This document shows, in pieces, positions 48,332-63,122 of a DNA stretch of 64,000 nucleotides. Position 1 is the first letter of the stretch; each line of letters starts with the position of its first letter. The position numbers and the translations under genes were made by a program. The stretch lies in NCBI GenBank assembly GCA_002189035.1, contig NEEC01000009.1, positions 1,364,001 to 1,428,000 of the forward strand, in the 5' to 3' direction. A model generated the notes under the pieces. The model worked only from the letters and a program-made list of their open reading frames with translations, was not told the DNA's origin and searched no databases. This stretch comes from Utricularia gibba. Lineage: Eukaryota > Streptophyta > Magnoliopsida > Lamiales > Lentibulariaceae.

Positions 48332-50109
48332 ATGGCATCCATGGCGGTTTCTTTTCAGATGAAATCTCCCTACGCAAGCCTCAATTTCACCCGGAAAACG
48401 TATTTCGCTCCGCCTAGGAGTGTCTCCCTCCGCCGCAGAGGAAGCGCGGTTTCGGCGTCGTTGATCGAACCCGATGGCGGGAGGCTGGTGGAGCTGTTGG
48501 TCAAGGAATCCGATAAGAACGCGAAAATTAAGGAGGCACTGAGTCTTCCCAAGATTAGGATTTCGACGATAGATCTCCAATGGGTTCACGTCCTGAGCGA
48601 GGGGTGGGCGAGCCCCTTGAAGGGGTTCATGAGAGAATCCGAGTTCCTCCAAACACTTCATTTCAATTCGCTACGTCTCCAGGACGACTCGGTTGTCAAT
48701 ATGTCAGTTCCCATTGTACTGGCAATAGACGACGAACAGAAGGTCCGAGTCGGATCTTCAGCCGCCGTCGCGCTCGTCGATGAAAGGAATGAGGTTGTCG
48801 CCATTTTGAACGAGTAAGCACGTTTTTTGTTCTTGTTGTTTCATTTGATGCTACTATTGGGGGTCAATAGTTTATAAAATGGTGCAATAAAAAGTACCGC
48901 TGCTTGGGTATTGTCCCGTTGTTTTATATATCTGCAATATGAAAAAGAGCGAGGAAAGGGGCATTGCAATGAATTTGTGACTTGATCTTGCATGATGATG
49001 AAGCATTGAGATATACGCACACAACAAAGAAGAAAGGATCGCCAGGACTTGGGGAACAACCGCACCTGGTCTCCCTTACGTTGAGGAAGCCATAAGGGGT
49101 GCCGGAAACTGGCTGATTGGAGGTGATTTGGAAGTGATTAAGCGCATCAAATACGATGATGGGTTAGACCATTTTCGTCTTTCCCCGTCGGAGCTGAGGA
49201 AAGAGTTCGAAAGGCGCAACGCTGATGCTGTTTTTGTGTTCCAGCTGAGGAATCCAGTGCACAATGGGCATGCTCTGTTGATGACAGACACCAGGCGCCG
49301 ACTTCTCGAGATGGGGTATAAGAATCCCATTCTCCTGCTTCATCCTTTGGGAGGCTACACCAAAGCTGATGATGTTCCACTCAGCTGGCGAATGAAGCAG
49401 CACGAAAAGGTTAGGTTTTCCATTGGATGACAATGATGCGTTCTTAGCCAGGGGTTAACAACAATGCTGTGGATTAGGTGCTTGAAGATGGCGTCCTTGA
49501 TCCAGAAACGACAGTAGTTTCAATTTTCCCGTCGCCAATGCACTACGCGGGACCAACTGAGGTGCAATGGCATGCCAAGGCAAGAATCAACGCCGGTGCC
49601 AACTTCTACATTGTTGGCAGGGACCCTGCAGGGATGGGCCACCCGACTGAAAAACGAGACCTCTATTACCCTGATCATGGCAAGAAAGTACTCAGCATGG
49701 CCCCTGGATTGGAGCGACTCAATATTCTCCCATTCAAGGTACGCCATAGATATTGAATGGTCCTTACCATAAGCAAGAAAAGTAAGCTTTTGTTTTGACA
49801 AATTGTTTCGATGAAGGTTGCTGCATATGACAAGACTGTGAGTAAAATGGCCTTCTTCGATCCATCGAGGGCTCAAGACTTCATCTTCATATCTGGCACT
49901 AAGGTACAACCCACATGAACCACCAACCAACCCATGAGCCATTCTGAATGCACTAATTGGTGGTTGCAGATGCGAACTCTGGCCAAGAACCGGGAGAACC
50001 CCCCGAGGGATTCATGTGCCCCGGTGGTTGGAAAGTATTGGTTGATTACTACGACAGCCTCGCACCGGAGAATGACTCAAAGCCTCAACCCGTTCCGGCG
50101 TCAGCTTGA
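48332..50109 (+). CDS. APS1: ATP sulfurylase, plastid (one-base frameshift in last exon)
   Basis: Activates sulfate: ATP + sulfate gives adenosine 5'-phosphosulfate, the entry step of sulfate assimilation. Five exons, about 458 aa: 48332-48813, 49004-49409, 49478-49738, 49817-49903, 49970-50109. Seen: a basic Ser/Arg-rich transit peptide (about residues 1-45); [30 protein letters not shown] with the HxGH nucleotide-binding histidines; [25 protein letters not shown]; and [18 protein letters not shown]. The last exon has a run of six C (49999-50004) where [20 protein letters not shown] requires seven; with the base restored the frame ends at TGA 50109. Without it translation would run on past the family C-terminus. 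The exon-2 acceptor (AAG/C at 49003/49004) was chosen by phase and the DIEIYAH match. Arabidopsis APS1/APS3 are the relatives. A duplication breakpoint lies 34 bp after the stop. Confidence 0.94.
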
Positions 50110-51109
50110 TGGTGCAGCGGGCATTCTTCCTCCCTTCACAGTGAATAAAGCAATCCAGTGCTACCTTTTTTGTCTACATGCTGTGGCCATTTGTAAACAA
50201 TTTTTCAAGTACACAAAAATTTTCAAAATAAACAAAAGACCATAAAAGAAAATAAACATATTTGAAGATTAATAGCTCCTGGAAGAACAAAAATGATTGA
50301 TTAGTTTAAAATTTGAGAAAAAAGATTGATCATTATCTCCCTACATGGAGAATTCAAGTAGTGCAGTGCTGTGCTGTTTTATCGGGGTTGGGATGCTTCG
50401 CTTCGCCTTCACGTGGTAGGGGGGCATTGCGTCGGCGGGGGTTTATCAGGCCAACTCATGTTGAGCTAGGCAAGTGTGGGACCATCTGAGTTGGCTCGGC
50501 CAGGGGCTGATTCACAAGGTGCTGGTGGGTCGCATGATAGTGGGCAGACGCAGAGCCAGGTGGAAGACTAGTCCAGGAGTTGGCATGAACCACGGGCTGA
50601 TCCACTGAAGTTGGCCTGGGCCAATGCACGGTACACCGGTGTTGGGCAGAGCCACACGAGCTGGTCCACCAGATATGGGCTTGCGTTGGGCAGAATGGTC
50701 CACCATTCATGGGCCGCATCAGAGGCTGGAGGGACAGATGAAAAGCTGATCCACAACTATTGGGCCGAGACACGATCTAGTTCACCATTTTTGGGCTAGG
50801 CTTCCATTGGTGTTGGAAGGAGTCATGGGCCGATTTATCGAAACTGAGCTAGTGGATTGGGTCCACAACCGGGTAGGCCGGTGGCGGGCTGGACAACTGG
50901 GTGGCGATGAGCCATCTGCTTGTCGGCACGCACTGGTACACGGGGTTTGTCGGGGCTACGGCGTTCTGGGCCACGGGTTACCGTAAGTGCGATTGGATGG
51001 GTTTAGACCCTTGCGCGTCTGTGTCTGTGTCTGTGCACTGCACCCATCACCTTCGCAACTTGCAATGCATCGTCTGATTCAGGAGAGCGCGAGTTTTATT
51101 CAAAGTTAT
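50110..51109. other. ATP sulfurylase 3' flank and degenerate GGGC-rich block (unit A)
   Basis: 50143-50340 is presumably APS 3' UTR/flank and reappears as 55335-55570. 50440-50990 is a GC-richer block with many degenerate pieces such as TTGGGC, GGTCCACC and GAGCCACACGAGC. A shortened, diverged version is present at 55640-56030. No coding sequence is supported; the open frames here differ between the copies. Confidence 0.5.
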
Positions 51110-51580
51110 TTAGTAAAACACCAACACCGAACCCATCATCATGGTGGGAGGTGCAACATCGGGCTCAGGCTCCGGTACTCCTGGTGCCTTCTCCGGCAAT
51201 ACTTCCGGTTTCACCTCTGGCTCTTCCGGCACCTTAGGAGGGAGCACATCTGGTGCCGGAGGTTTCACCTCCGGAAATTCCGGCTCTCGCCACGGCGATA
51301 CATACGGTTTTTCGCTTGGTATCTCCAGGGGTATTGGATCGAAGTCAGGGACATTGGGCACCCCCGGTATCTCCGATGGTAGCCCTGGCTGCATTGGCGG
51401 CGACCGTCCAGGCACCTCCGTTTGGCCGACTACTCGAAAAGAATGAACGACCCCGGCGTTCCGAAATCGATGGTTAATCAGTTTGACCTGAAATTTGGAG
51501 AGTGTCATCTGGATTTGACGTGAAGAGGTGAGGACCAAATTAGGTGATCGAGTAGGTGAAATCACTGCCGCCATGTTCAT
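51110..51580 (-). CDS. Unrecognised proline-rich protein, copy A
   Basis: 156-codon ORF I do not recognise. ATG 51580 follows AGGAGATGAAC. The N-terminal 60 residues are basic and mixed (SPTRSPNLVLTSSRQIQ, KFQVKLINH, VVHSFRVVGQTEVPGRSPP). The rest is rich in Pro, Glu and Val with PEIP/PEVKPP-type pieces (DFDPIPLEIPSEKPY, SPWREPEFPEVKPP, PEEPEVKPEVLPEKAPG), ending shortly after DVAPPTMM. There is no clear signal peptide or membrane segment. A homologue lies at 55916-56482, colinear over about 145 residues without an indel although the surrounding DNA has many indels. This suggests real coding, but expression is unproven. The plus strand also reads open here as a Gly/Ser-rich frame, a shadow. 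Confidence 0.5.
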   Translation of the reverse strand: MNMAAVISPTRSPNLVLTSSRQIQMTLSKFQVKLINHRFRNAGVVHSFRVVGQTEVPGRSPPMQPGLPSEIPGVPNVPDFDPIPLEIPSEKPYVSPWREPEFPEVKPPAPDVLPPKVPEEPEVKPEVLPEKAPGVPEPEPDVAPPTMMMGSVLVFY

Positions 51581-52104
51581 CTCCTTTCTGGTAGCGGTGC
51601 GCGCCGCCCATTAAAACTGCAATGTCGGACACATGTCCATGAAGACTCGGGGTGTAGTCCTCCACGTGGTTCTCTTACAGGAAACGTGTACCTCATCCTC
51701 AGTTCATTTACACACTTATTTCTAATTTTTTTTATAATTATCAACTAAAAATAATACACGAATTATTTTGTTCATTTTAATATAATTTTTTAATAATATA
51801 ATTTTTATCTATTTTAAATCACTTTTTTTTTCATTTCTAGGATTTCGAATAATAGAAACCAAATCTATTTTATGACATGTTTTTAGGCATATTATTATAA
51901 GTAATTTCTCAATTCTGCAATGAAAATATTTTTATAATATTAGAATCTATTTTCAAAATTTTATCTTAATTCACATTCTAATTTTTTGCAAATTTATTTT
52001 AAAAATATATACGAAAACATACACTAAATTGTATGTGTAGAATGATAGGTGGTATTATTAAACCCCAGCGACAGTTAGAACGCGATGCGAGTTCAGCTAC
52101 CGTG
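51581..52104. other. AT-rich spacer of unit A
   Basis: About 520 bp between the proline-rich ORF and the transposon fragment. Its first 130 bp and scattered later pieces match 56483-56958 of unit B. It carries the upstream region of the proline-rich ORF (TACGTG-like and CCACGTGG G-box at 51662). No gene. Confidence 0.5.
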
Positions 52105-52765
52105 TGAAGGTTTTGAGAGATTACATCAAGGAAGTAAGCATTAAGTTGGAGTTTTTACCATCGGAGAAGCAAGTAGCAGGCATTCTCACAAAATCCCTAT
52201 TTCTAAGCATTTTTCCCAAATCAGAGAATTACTAGGGTTTCGGCGTAATCCTACAGATTCTACAATCTTACCTCAGCCTCATACTCAAGGAGGAATGAAG
52301 TTTGACCTCGATGAATCAACGAACAAGTTGGGTGAGGATGAAGCAGATGCGAGGATCAAGAACCCAGAGGATGATTGTCCGAGCAGCTGCTAAGTCGAAG
52401 GTGAAGAGAAGACTGAAGTCAGACATGGGCCTCATTATCATGGACCCTAACTCCATGAATGGGGCTCTCATGAAGATGGGCCATACGCTAAGGTAGAAGG
52501 CCCAGGTCCAAACCTACCCTTCTAATAGAACCCGTCTACACAAGAAAAGAAGTAGGAAAATCATGATGATGACGACGGCTAGAAATTAGCTTCAACAAGT
52601 TAACGCCTCTTTTTCTGAGTCTATAAATACCTGCTTGTAGTTGAGAATGCATGTGACAAATACCCCTCATTTTTCTTAGCAAAATCAATACCATATTGTT
52701 CTCTCACTTATACTACATAGCACACATCCTCAATATCACTAAGTATAAAAACAGACAGTTGAGCC
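52105..52765 (+). mobile_element. Ty1/copia retrotransposon 3' fragment
   Basis: About 660 bp present in unit A but absent at the matching point of unit B, where GTTCAGCTACCGTG continues directly to the ADH end. Seen: at 52099-52236 a frame reading KVLRDYIKE..IKLEFLPSEKQVAGILTKSL, the typical tail of copia RNase H (EQVAD..TK.L), ending in TAG; then a purine tract (AAGGAGGA, 52287-52294) followed by TGAAGTTT, a plausible 3' LTR start; and within that a promoter-like CTATAAATAC (52620). The 5' part of the element is missing and no target-site duplication is clear. It is non-autonomous and decayed. Confidence 0.7.
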
Positions 52766-52771
52766 ATGCCA

Positions 52772-54733
<1,962 letters not shown>

Positions 54734-55334
54734 GCTTCGCTCTGATTGTCTCCGGGACCGGCGTCGACGTTTAATTAATAGACCTGGGATGGCTGCTATG
54801 TGATGTGCGGGTCCTGTGGGCTCACATAATTTTTTTTGTTTTTAAAATAGAGCACACGGATAGCGGCCAGCCAACTTTTCAGCGTCGGCTGCCGAGTTGG
54901 TCAGCTAACCGTTCGTTCATTTGTGCATCCCCAACACAATGGATCATGATCATCCAAGTGGCAACATTTCGATTGGGTTTCTAATGAGTTCGATAGGTAT
55001 TTGGTGTTTATGATGATATAATAAATAAAGAGTAAAGATAGATTTTTTTATATTTATGTTTCATATCTGATATAGTTTTTGAAAAGAAATTTAAAAAGAC
55101 AATAAAATTTGATAATTAATGAGATAATTCTATTTGTATTTACTATGATAAAAAAATAAATTTTTTAAGAATTAGGTATGGACGTACGTAAAATTTCATT
55201 GTATATATTTCTTAATCTTATGGCAATTTATTAATTGATATTAGATTGCACACAACATAGTTACCTGTGTCTTTCTCTCTTATATGGAGAAGAAAATCCC
55301 ACATCGGACGAGGATTCGGGGACTTTGCAGCCTC
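54734..55334. promoter_or_regulatory. Upstream region of ADH copy A with AT-rich insertion
   Basis: 601 bp from the ADH-A start codon to the unit junction. The first about 90 bp and the last about 60 bp match the short upstream region of copy B. The middle (about 54830-55260) is AT-rich and has no counterpart in B. ATCCCACATCG lies at 55296-55306. Confidence 0.55.
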
Positions 55335-55915
55335 GAATAAAGCAATTCAGTGCTACCGTTTTTGTCTACATGCTGTGGCCATTGTAAAACATTGTCACCA
55401 CTCCACCGGCGACGCAACTTCCATGGTTGGGGGGTGGTTTGAAATTTGATCACAATTTTTCAAGTACATAAAAATTATCAAAATAAAAAAAAAAAAAAAA
55501 TAAACATATTTGAAGATTAATAGCTCCTGGAAGAAAAAAAAATGAAAAATTAGTTTAAAATTTGAGAAAAAGATTGATCATTATCTCTCCGCATGTAGAA
55601 TGGGGGGGTTGGTGTGCTTCGCTCCACGTGGGAGGGGCATTGCTGCCGGGGGTTTATCAGGCCAGTCATGTTGAGCTGGGCAATTGTGGGTCCATCTGGG
55701 TTGGCTCTGCTAGGAGTCGGGATGAGCCACCACAGTTGGGCTGGGCCAGCGCACGGCAGAGCCACACGAGCTTGTCCGCCAGATATGGGCTTTTTTGTGG
55801 GCCGGGACAGATGACAAGCTGGTCCACATATATTGGGCCGGGACACGATCTAGTTCACCATTCTTGGGCTAGGCTGCGGACTGGTCCATTGGAGTTGGAA
55901 TTTATCGAAACTGGG

Positions 55916-56482
55916 CTAGTCGATTGGGTCCAGAACCTGGTAGGCCGGTGGCGGGCTGGTGATGTGCCATCGGCTTGGGACGCACGGGGTTTGCCGGGGC
56001 CACAAGGTTAGACCTTGTCGTCCGCGTGTCTGTGCACCCATCATGGTGGGAGGTGCAACATCGGGCTCAGGCTCCGGTACTCCTTGGGGCTTCTCCGGCA
56101 ATACTTCCGGTTTCACCTCTGGCTCTTCCGGCACCTTTGGAGGGAACACATCTGGTGCCGGAGGATTCTTCTCCGGAAATTCCGGCTCTCGCCACGGCGA
56201 TATGTACGGTTTTTCGCTCGGTATCTCCAGAGGCATAGGATCGAAATCGGGGACATTGAGCGCCCCCAGTATCTCCGGTGGTAGCTCTGGCTGCATTGGC
56301 GGCGACCGTCCAGGCACCTCCGTTTGGCCGACTACTCGAAAAGAATGAACGACTCCGGAGCTCCGAAGTCCATGGTTGATCAGTTTGACCTGAAACTTGG
56401 CAAGGGACATCTGGATTTGACGTGAAGAGGTGACGACCAAATTAGGTGATCGAGTAGGTGAAACCGCTGCCGCCATGTTCAT
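55916..56482 (-). CDS. Unrecognised proline-rich protein, copy B
   Basis: 188-codon ORF homologous to the one at 51110-51580. The first about 145 residues align end to end with roughly 80-85 percent identity by eye and no gap (shared blocks include SPTRSPNLV, KFQVKLINH, SFRVVGQTEVPGRSPPMQP, PSEKPY, SPWREPEFPE and PEEPEVKPEVLPEK). After APPTMM the two copies differ: A stops soon, B runs on into GGGC-block sequence for about 40 residues. The tail is therefore probably not conserved coding sequence, or an intron hides the true end. Function unknown. Confidence 0.5.
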   Translation of the reverse strand: MNMAAAVSPTRSPNLVVTSSRQIQMSLAKFQVKLINHGLRSSGVVHSFRVVGQTEVPGRSPPMQPELPPEILGALNVPDFDPMPLEIPSEKPYISPWREPEFPEKNPPAPDVFPPKVPEEPEVKPEVLPEKPQGVPEPEPDVAPPTMMGAQTRGRQGLTLWPRQTPCVPSRWHITSPPPAYQVLDPID

Positions 56483-56958
56483 CTCCTTTCTGTTAGCGGT
56501 GCGCGGCGCCCATTAAAACTGCAGTGTCGGACAGATGTCCGTGAAGACACGGATTCTTGGCCTCCACGTGGTTCTCGTGTAGGAAACGTGTACCTCATCT
56601 TCAGTTTACGGCACAATAATTTACACACTTATTTCTAATTTTTTATAATTATCATCTAAAAATAATACACGAATTCATTTTAATATATTTTCTAATAATA
56701 TCATTTTCATCTATTTTAAATCATTATTTATCATTGAAGAATGTATTTTTAAAATTATATTTAAATTATCATTATCATTTTAATTCACATTTTAATTTTA
56801 ATTCTCTTCTTCACTCACACAGGAAGCGTCTCTCCCAAGGGGATCGTCAAGTTGCAGGCATTGATGCTACTGAAGTAAAAAGATAGGTCGTATTATTGAA
56901 ACCCAGCGATAGTTTGGAGGTAGAACGCGATGCGAGTTCAGCTACCGTGAAGTAGCCG
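56483..56958. other. AT-rich spacer of unit B
   Basis: 476 bp corresponding to 51581-52104 plus the junction to the ADH end. It has a CCACGTGG G-box at 56562 upstream of the proline-rich ORF. No gene seen. Confidence 0.5.
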
Positions 56959-58910
<1,952 letters not shown>

Positions 58911-59346
58911 GCTTCGCTCTGATCGTCTCCGGGACCGGTGTTATTAATACAGTTGGGCTGGATGCTATGGAGTCGACTCTCTCTTGCTGCGTATATGGAG
59001 AAGAAAATCCCACATCGGACGGGTACTCGGGGACTTTACAGCCTCGAATATTTAAATCAATGGAGAAAAGCACGAAAGGACAGGCCCGGCCCATTTGTCA
59101 AATGTGGATGTGGTGGCCCCATGGGCGTCCGGCACGTTTGGTGTTTGCACATTTCGTTTAATAAAAAGAAATAGAGAATTAATTGAATGCGGGGCTTTTT
59201 ACCACCATTTTTTAACCGCGCTCTCGGTTCTTCGTTGGGTTGTCCGCCGGCTGGAGTGTAGTCAGTGGATCTCTCTCTGTGTCATATCATTTCAATCTCG
59301 GGATATCCGTCTCGCCCAATCCGGCGCCGTTGCTGACCTCCCGCAA
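58911..59346. promoter_or_regulatory. Shared ADH-B / pyruvate kinase promoter with snRNA-type USE and TATA
   Basis: 436 bp between divergent start codons. On the + strand ATCCCACATCG (59007-59017) matches the plant snRNA upstream sequence element consensus RTCCCACATCG exactly. TATTTAAAT follows at 59049-59057 with a 31-bp gap, the Pol II-type spacing. GGCCCGGCCCAT (59083-59094) is a site-II-like element. No snRNA sequence is recognisable downstream, so the simplest reading is that this is the pyruvate kinase promoter. Confidence 0.5.
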
Positions 59347-62243
59347 ATGGCTGCGCAATCTCTGAATCTTCACTCCGCTGCTAAAGCCCTCGTCTCCGGC
59401 TACACGCCTCCTTTACGCCCGCTATTTCACCGCGTGCGGCTTCCCAAGAGGTCGTTGGCTCCCTCCTTTTTCATCAGAGCTTCACAAAACGGTTCCGGCT
59501 TGGCTACGGTGCCGTATTCTGCAATCGCGGACTCCAGCTCGATTGAGATTGATGCGGTAACCGAGACGGAGCTTAAGGAGAATGGGTTCCGCAGCACGCG
59601 GCGGACCAAGCTCGTTTGCACAATTGGGCCGGCGACGTGTATGCCGGAGCAACTGGAAGCGTTGGCGGTGGGCGGGATGAACGTGGCCAGGATTAATATG
59701 TGCCATGGGACGAGGGAATGGCACAGGCAAGTGATTCAGCGGGTGAGGACGTTGAATGAGGAGAAGGGATACGCGGTTGCGATTATGATGGACACGGAGG
59801 GCAGTGAGATTCACATGGGCGATCTAGGAGGTGCGTCGTCTGCGAAGACTGAGGTATATTCCAAGGAAGTGCGTTAATTTTTATAAGGGTTCATTAATGA
59901 ACGACGCTCATCAACCTTGTGAACTATCATCCTCTGAATCAGCAGTTCACCTTTTTAGTCCTAAACATATTTGAGAAGTAATTTTCTTATGATGGTTGAT
60001 GACTATGTATCCCCTGTACTTGTACATTTCTGGACAATTCTCATGTTGATAGTGCGGATAAGAGTTTCTGTGAGTATGGTTTCTTATTTGGCTGGGATGT
60101 CTGGATTTTACTGGTGGCACGATTTATCTGATTTCAAGTGGCATGTTATCGCTTTGTCATACCTTATTTGCTCCTGCTACTTCCGAAAGTGAAGAATGTG
60201 TTGATGTCGAATTTTTTCATTTTTTTTCAACATTATTCAGGATGGTGAGATATGGACTTTTAGTGTTCGGCCATTCGACTCGGGACTCCCTGAACGAACT
60301 ATCAATGTTAACTATGATGGGTTTGCTGAAGGTTAAGGAGTTCTAATTTCATGCATTTCTGTTATAAGCTTAGCTATGGCCACGCATTAAATGATGTAGG
60401 TTTTTTGCATTTTTAACAAATCAAATTTTCTCCCTTGACAGATGTAAGGGTAGGTGATGAACTTCTGGTAGATGGTGGAATGGTTAGGTTTGAGGTGATA
60501 GAGAAGATTGGTCCCGACGTTAAGTGTCTCTGCACTGATCCTGGTCTTCTATTGCCCAGGGCTAACCTTACGTTCTGGCGTGATGGGAGTTTAGTTAGGG
60601 AGCGTAATGCAATGCTTCCTACAATTTCCTCAAAGGTTCACATCGTTTAACCTTATTGATACGTTGTTTGAGTGGGATCATTTTTGTGCATGATGTTTAT
60701 GTGCTGTTGAGACAACTAGACACCGGTGGCTATGCTGATGAATGTGGAAAGTTGCTTGACAGATGTTGGACTCGTTTCAAAGTCTGCAGTGTACTTTTCG
60801 CGGTTCATGTTTATTGTCTTTCTCAATTTTTTTCACCAAGGAAAGAGCAACTGAACATCAGTTTTCTGATAATCTCGACAACTCTTAAATTCTGGGTGGT
60901 GGTTGTCATGAAAGTTTTCGCCAGTTTTTGTGTTGATTTTTTGAGCATACATTCTGAAACTGCTGCTCGTCAGGACTGGCTGGACATTGATTTTGGAATT
61001 ACTGAGGGTGTTGACTTCATTGCTGTATCATTTGTCAAATCTGCTGAAGTTTTAAAGAACCTAAAGAGCTATATTAAAGCACGGGCGCATGATAGGTATT
61101 GTCCAAAAAACTCTCTTTTTTCCTATATGGACTGAAACTTTCTAGGCGTTGATTCTTTTTCTAATATCACTGCTGTTCTTCTGCAACTGTTGAACTCATG
61201 TGATGGAGCAGTGACATTGCTATAATCGCCAAAATTGAAAGTATCGACTCATTAAGGAACTTGGAGGAGATTATTCAAGCATCTGATGGAGCAATGGTTG
61301 CAAGAGGAGATATGGGCGCGCAAGTACCATTGGAGCAGGTTCCATCCGAACAGCAGAAGGTTGTCCACGTGTGCAGGAAAATGAATAAGCCGGTTATTGT
61401 TGCCAGCCAGTTGCTGGAGTCTATGATAGAATATCCTACGCCCACTCGGGCTGAGGTTGCTGATGTTTCCGAAGCTGTTCGCCAGCGAGCTGATGCCTTG
61501 ATGTTGTCAGGTGAGTCTGCCATGGGCCAATATCCTGAGAAAGCGTTGACTGTTCTGAGAACTGTTAGTTTGAGAATTGAGAAATGGTGGAGAGAAGAGA
61601 AAGTTCATGAAATGAAGGAGCTCCCTGCTATAGCCTCTTCATTCTCAGACCACATTTCAGAAGAGATCTGCAACAGTGCTGCTAAAATGGGTAAGAGGAA
61701 TCCCTATAACAAGTCTTCATATTCACATTTCTATGACAAAGTTGATAGTCAGTTAAATGCACTCTTTTTTCTAGCATTATCAATCATCGTGCAATGACTG
61801 AGAAGCAGCATGATTTACATTATTCAGTACATTTTTTTGACTATTCGTCGAGTTACAGATGTCTGTCTGTGATCCATAGCCATTCACTTTATTTATCCTT
61901 GCTTCTCATTAAGGTACTGATGTTTGCATTCCCACTCTGCAGCGAACAAACTGGAGGTTGATGCCATCTTTGTTTACACCAAAACTGGTCACATGGCGTC
62001 TCTTCTTTCAAGATGCCGGCCCGACTGCCCCATCTTCGCCTTCACCACAACAACATCCGTGCGCAGGCGTCTGAACCTGCAGTGGGGTTGATACCCTTCC
62101 GATTAACATTTGCACATGACATGGAGAGCAATCTGAACAAAACCTTCTCCTTACTCAAGGCCAGGGGATTGATCAAGCCCGGTGATCTGGTCATCGCTGT
62201 CACAGACATGCTGCAGTCAATCCAAGTCATGAATGTACCTTAA
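59347..62243 (+). CDS. PKP2: Plastid pyruvate kinase, beta-type (one-base frameshift in last exon)
   Basis: Converts phosphoenolpyruvate and ADP to pyruvate and ATP in plastids, feeding fatty acid synthesis. Six exons, about 564 aa: 59347-59853, 60241-60331, 60442-60635, 60974-61095, 61212-61690, 61943-62243. Seen: a Ser/Arg-rich transit peptide (about 1-60); [43 protein letters not shown] and [17 protein letters not shown] (Mg/PEP site); [41 protein letters not shown]. The last exon has TGGGGTTG at 62083-62090 where [11 protein letters not shown] needs one more base. The restored frame ends [13 protein letters not shown] at TAA 62243, identical in style to Arabidopsis PKp-beta1 (At5g52920). 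Confidence 0.94.
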
Positions 62244-63122
62244 GAGAAGATGATTCTAGAGCCGCGATGTTTGCCCTTGTGATGCATACTCTAGACCTTA
62301 CCTTGTCCTCCTCTTTTGAGAAGCAATGATGAGAGCTCAGCTGTTTTCCATCCATGGCAGATGCCAACTTGCAGACAACATACACTAAATGTTGTCTTCC
62401 AGAAGCTGGTACTATAAATGCCCAACCAACCCCTCCCTGCTCACCTCACCACCTCTCCCTTCCAGCCACTCATTCAGCTGATCTTTTGCAACGCACCACG
62501 ATATCCCATACCCCCCAAGTCACCCATAAAAGCGACAAGGCATCTCAGAAGCTCCACCCGCCTTTGATTTTCAAGACCATTGAGAAAAAAAATACTACTG
62601 TTTCAGGTAGAGTCTTATGTCACTAGTGCGTGAGAATGTGGACCACAAGTCCCTAGCGCTGTCTCTGGTACTGTTGCAGCTGCAGAAATACAGACTGTCC
62701 CATGTGCTCTGTCGACTCACATCCATCAGCCCACTTTTATTGTATTTCTCGCGCTCAAAGGCAGGGCAGGGTTACCCCTCCTTGCTTCATCATTAGACTT
62801 CCATCTCCCAACCTTGGCCCCGGTCCGGTTAGGACACCATGGTTTGGTAGTACGTCCGGAAAATAATAAATTTTAAATCCACAAATTATATTTAAAGATA
62901 TTCAAAATAAATTCTATAAAAAAAATCCCGGGTCCGGTTAGGAAACCATGGTTTGGTAGTACGTCCGGTTAATAATAAATTTTAAGTCCACAAATTATAT
63001 TTAAAGATATCTAAAATAAATTCTATAAAAAAAATCAACTTCCCTCTAGTAGTAATAGTAATAGAAAGAATACAAGGGCTACAGTTTGAATTATTAAATA
63101 AATAAATTCAATTTTGATTCCG
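62244..63122. other. Convergent 3' flanks with a tandem repeat
   Basis: 879 bp between the stops of pyruvate kinase (+) and the ketoacyl-CoA synthase (-). It contains the 109-bp tandem repeat listed separately; otherwise no coding signal. The open frame at 62354-62626 has no family resemblance. Confidence 0.5.
62820..63036. repeat. Two-copy direct repeat, 109-bp period
   Basis: GGTCCGGTTAGG at 62822 recurs at 62931. Each copy runs through CCATGGTTTGGTAGTACGTCC and an AT-rich tail ending TTCTATAAAAAAAATC, with only a few differences between the copies. It looks recent. Confidence 0.9.

Noticed and set aside
50456-50773. Minus-strand ORFs in the GGGC-rich block
   Set aside because: The equivalent block in unit B has many indels and does not keep the frame, so coding is unlikely.
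51141-51446. Plus-strand Gly/Ser-rich ORF (and its copy at 56044-56348)
   Set aside because: Antisense of the proline-rich ORF. Both strands stay open in both copies, but the minus frame has the better non-repetitive N-terminus and shared ATG context. Not fully excluded.
62354-62626. 90-codon plus-strand ORF after pyruvate kinase
   Set aside because: Low-complexity Thr/Pro/His composition, no family resemblance; probably 3' flank.
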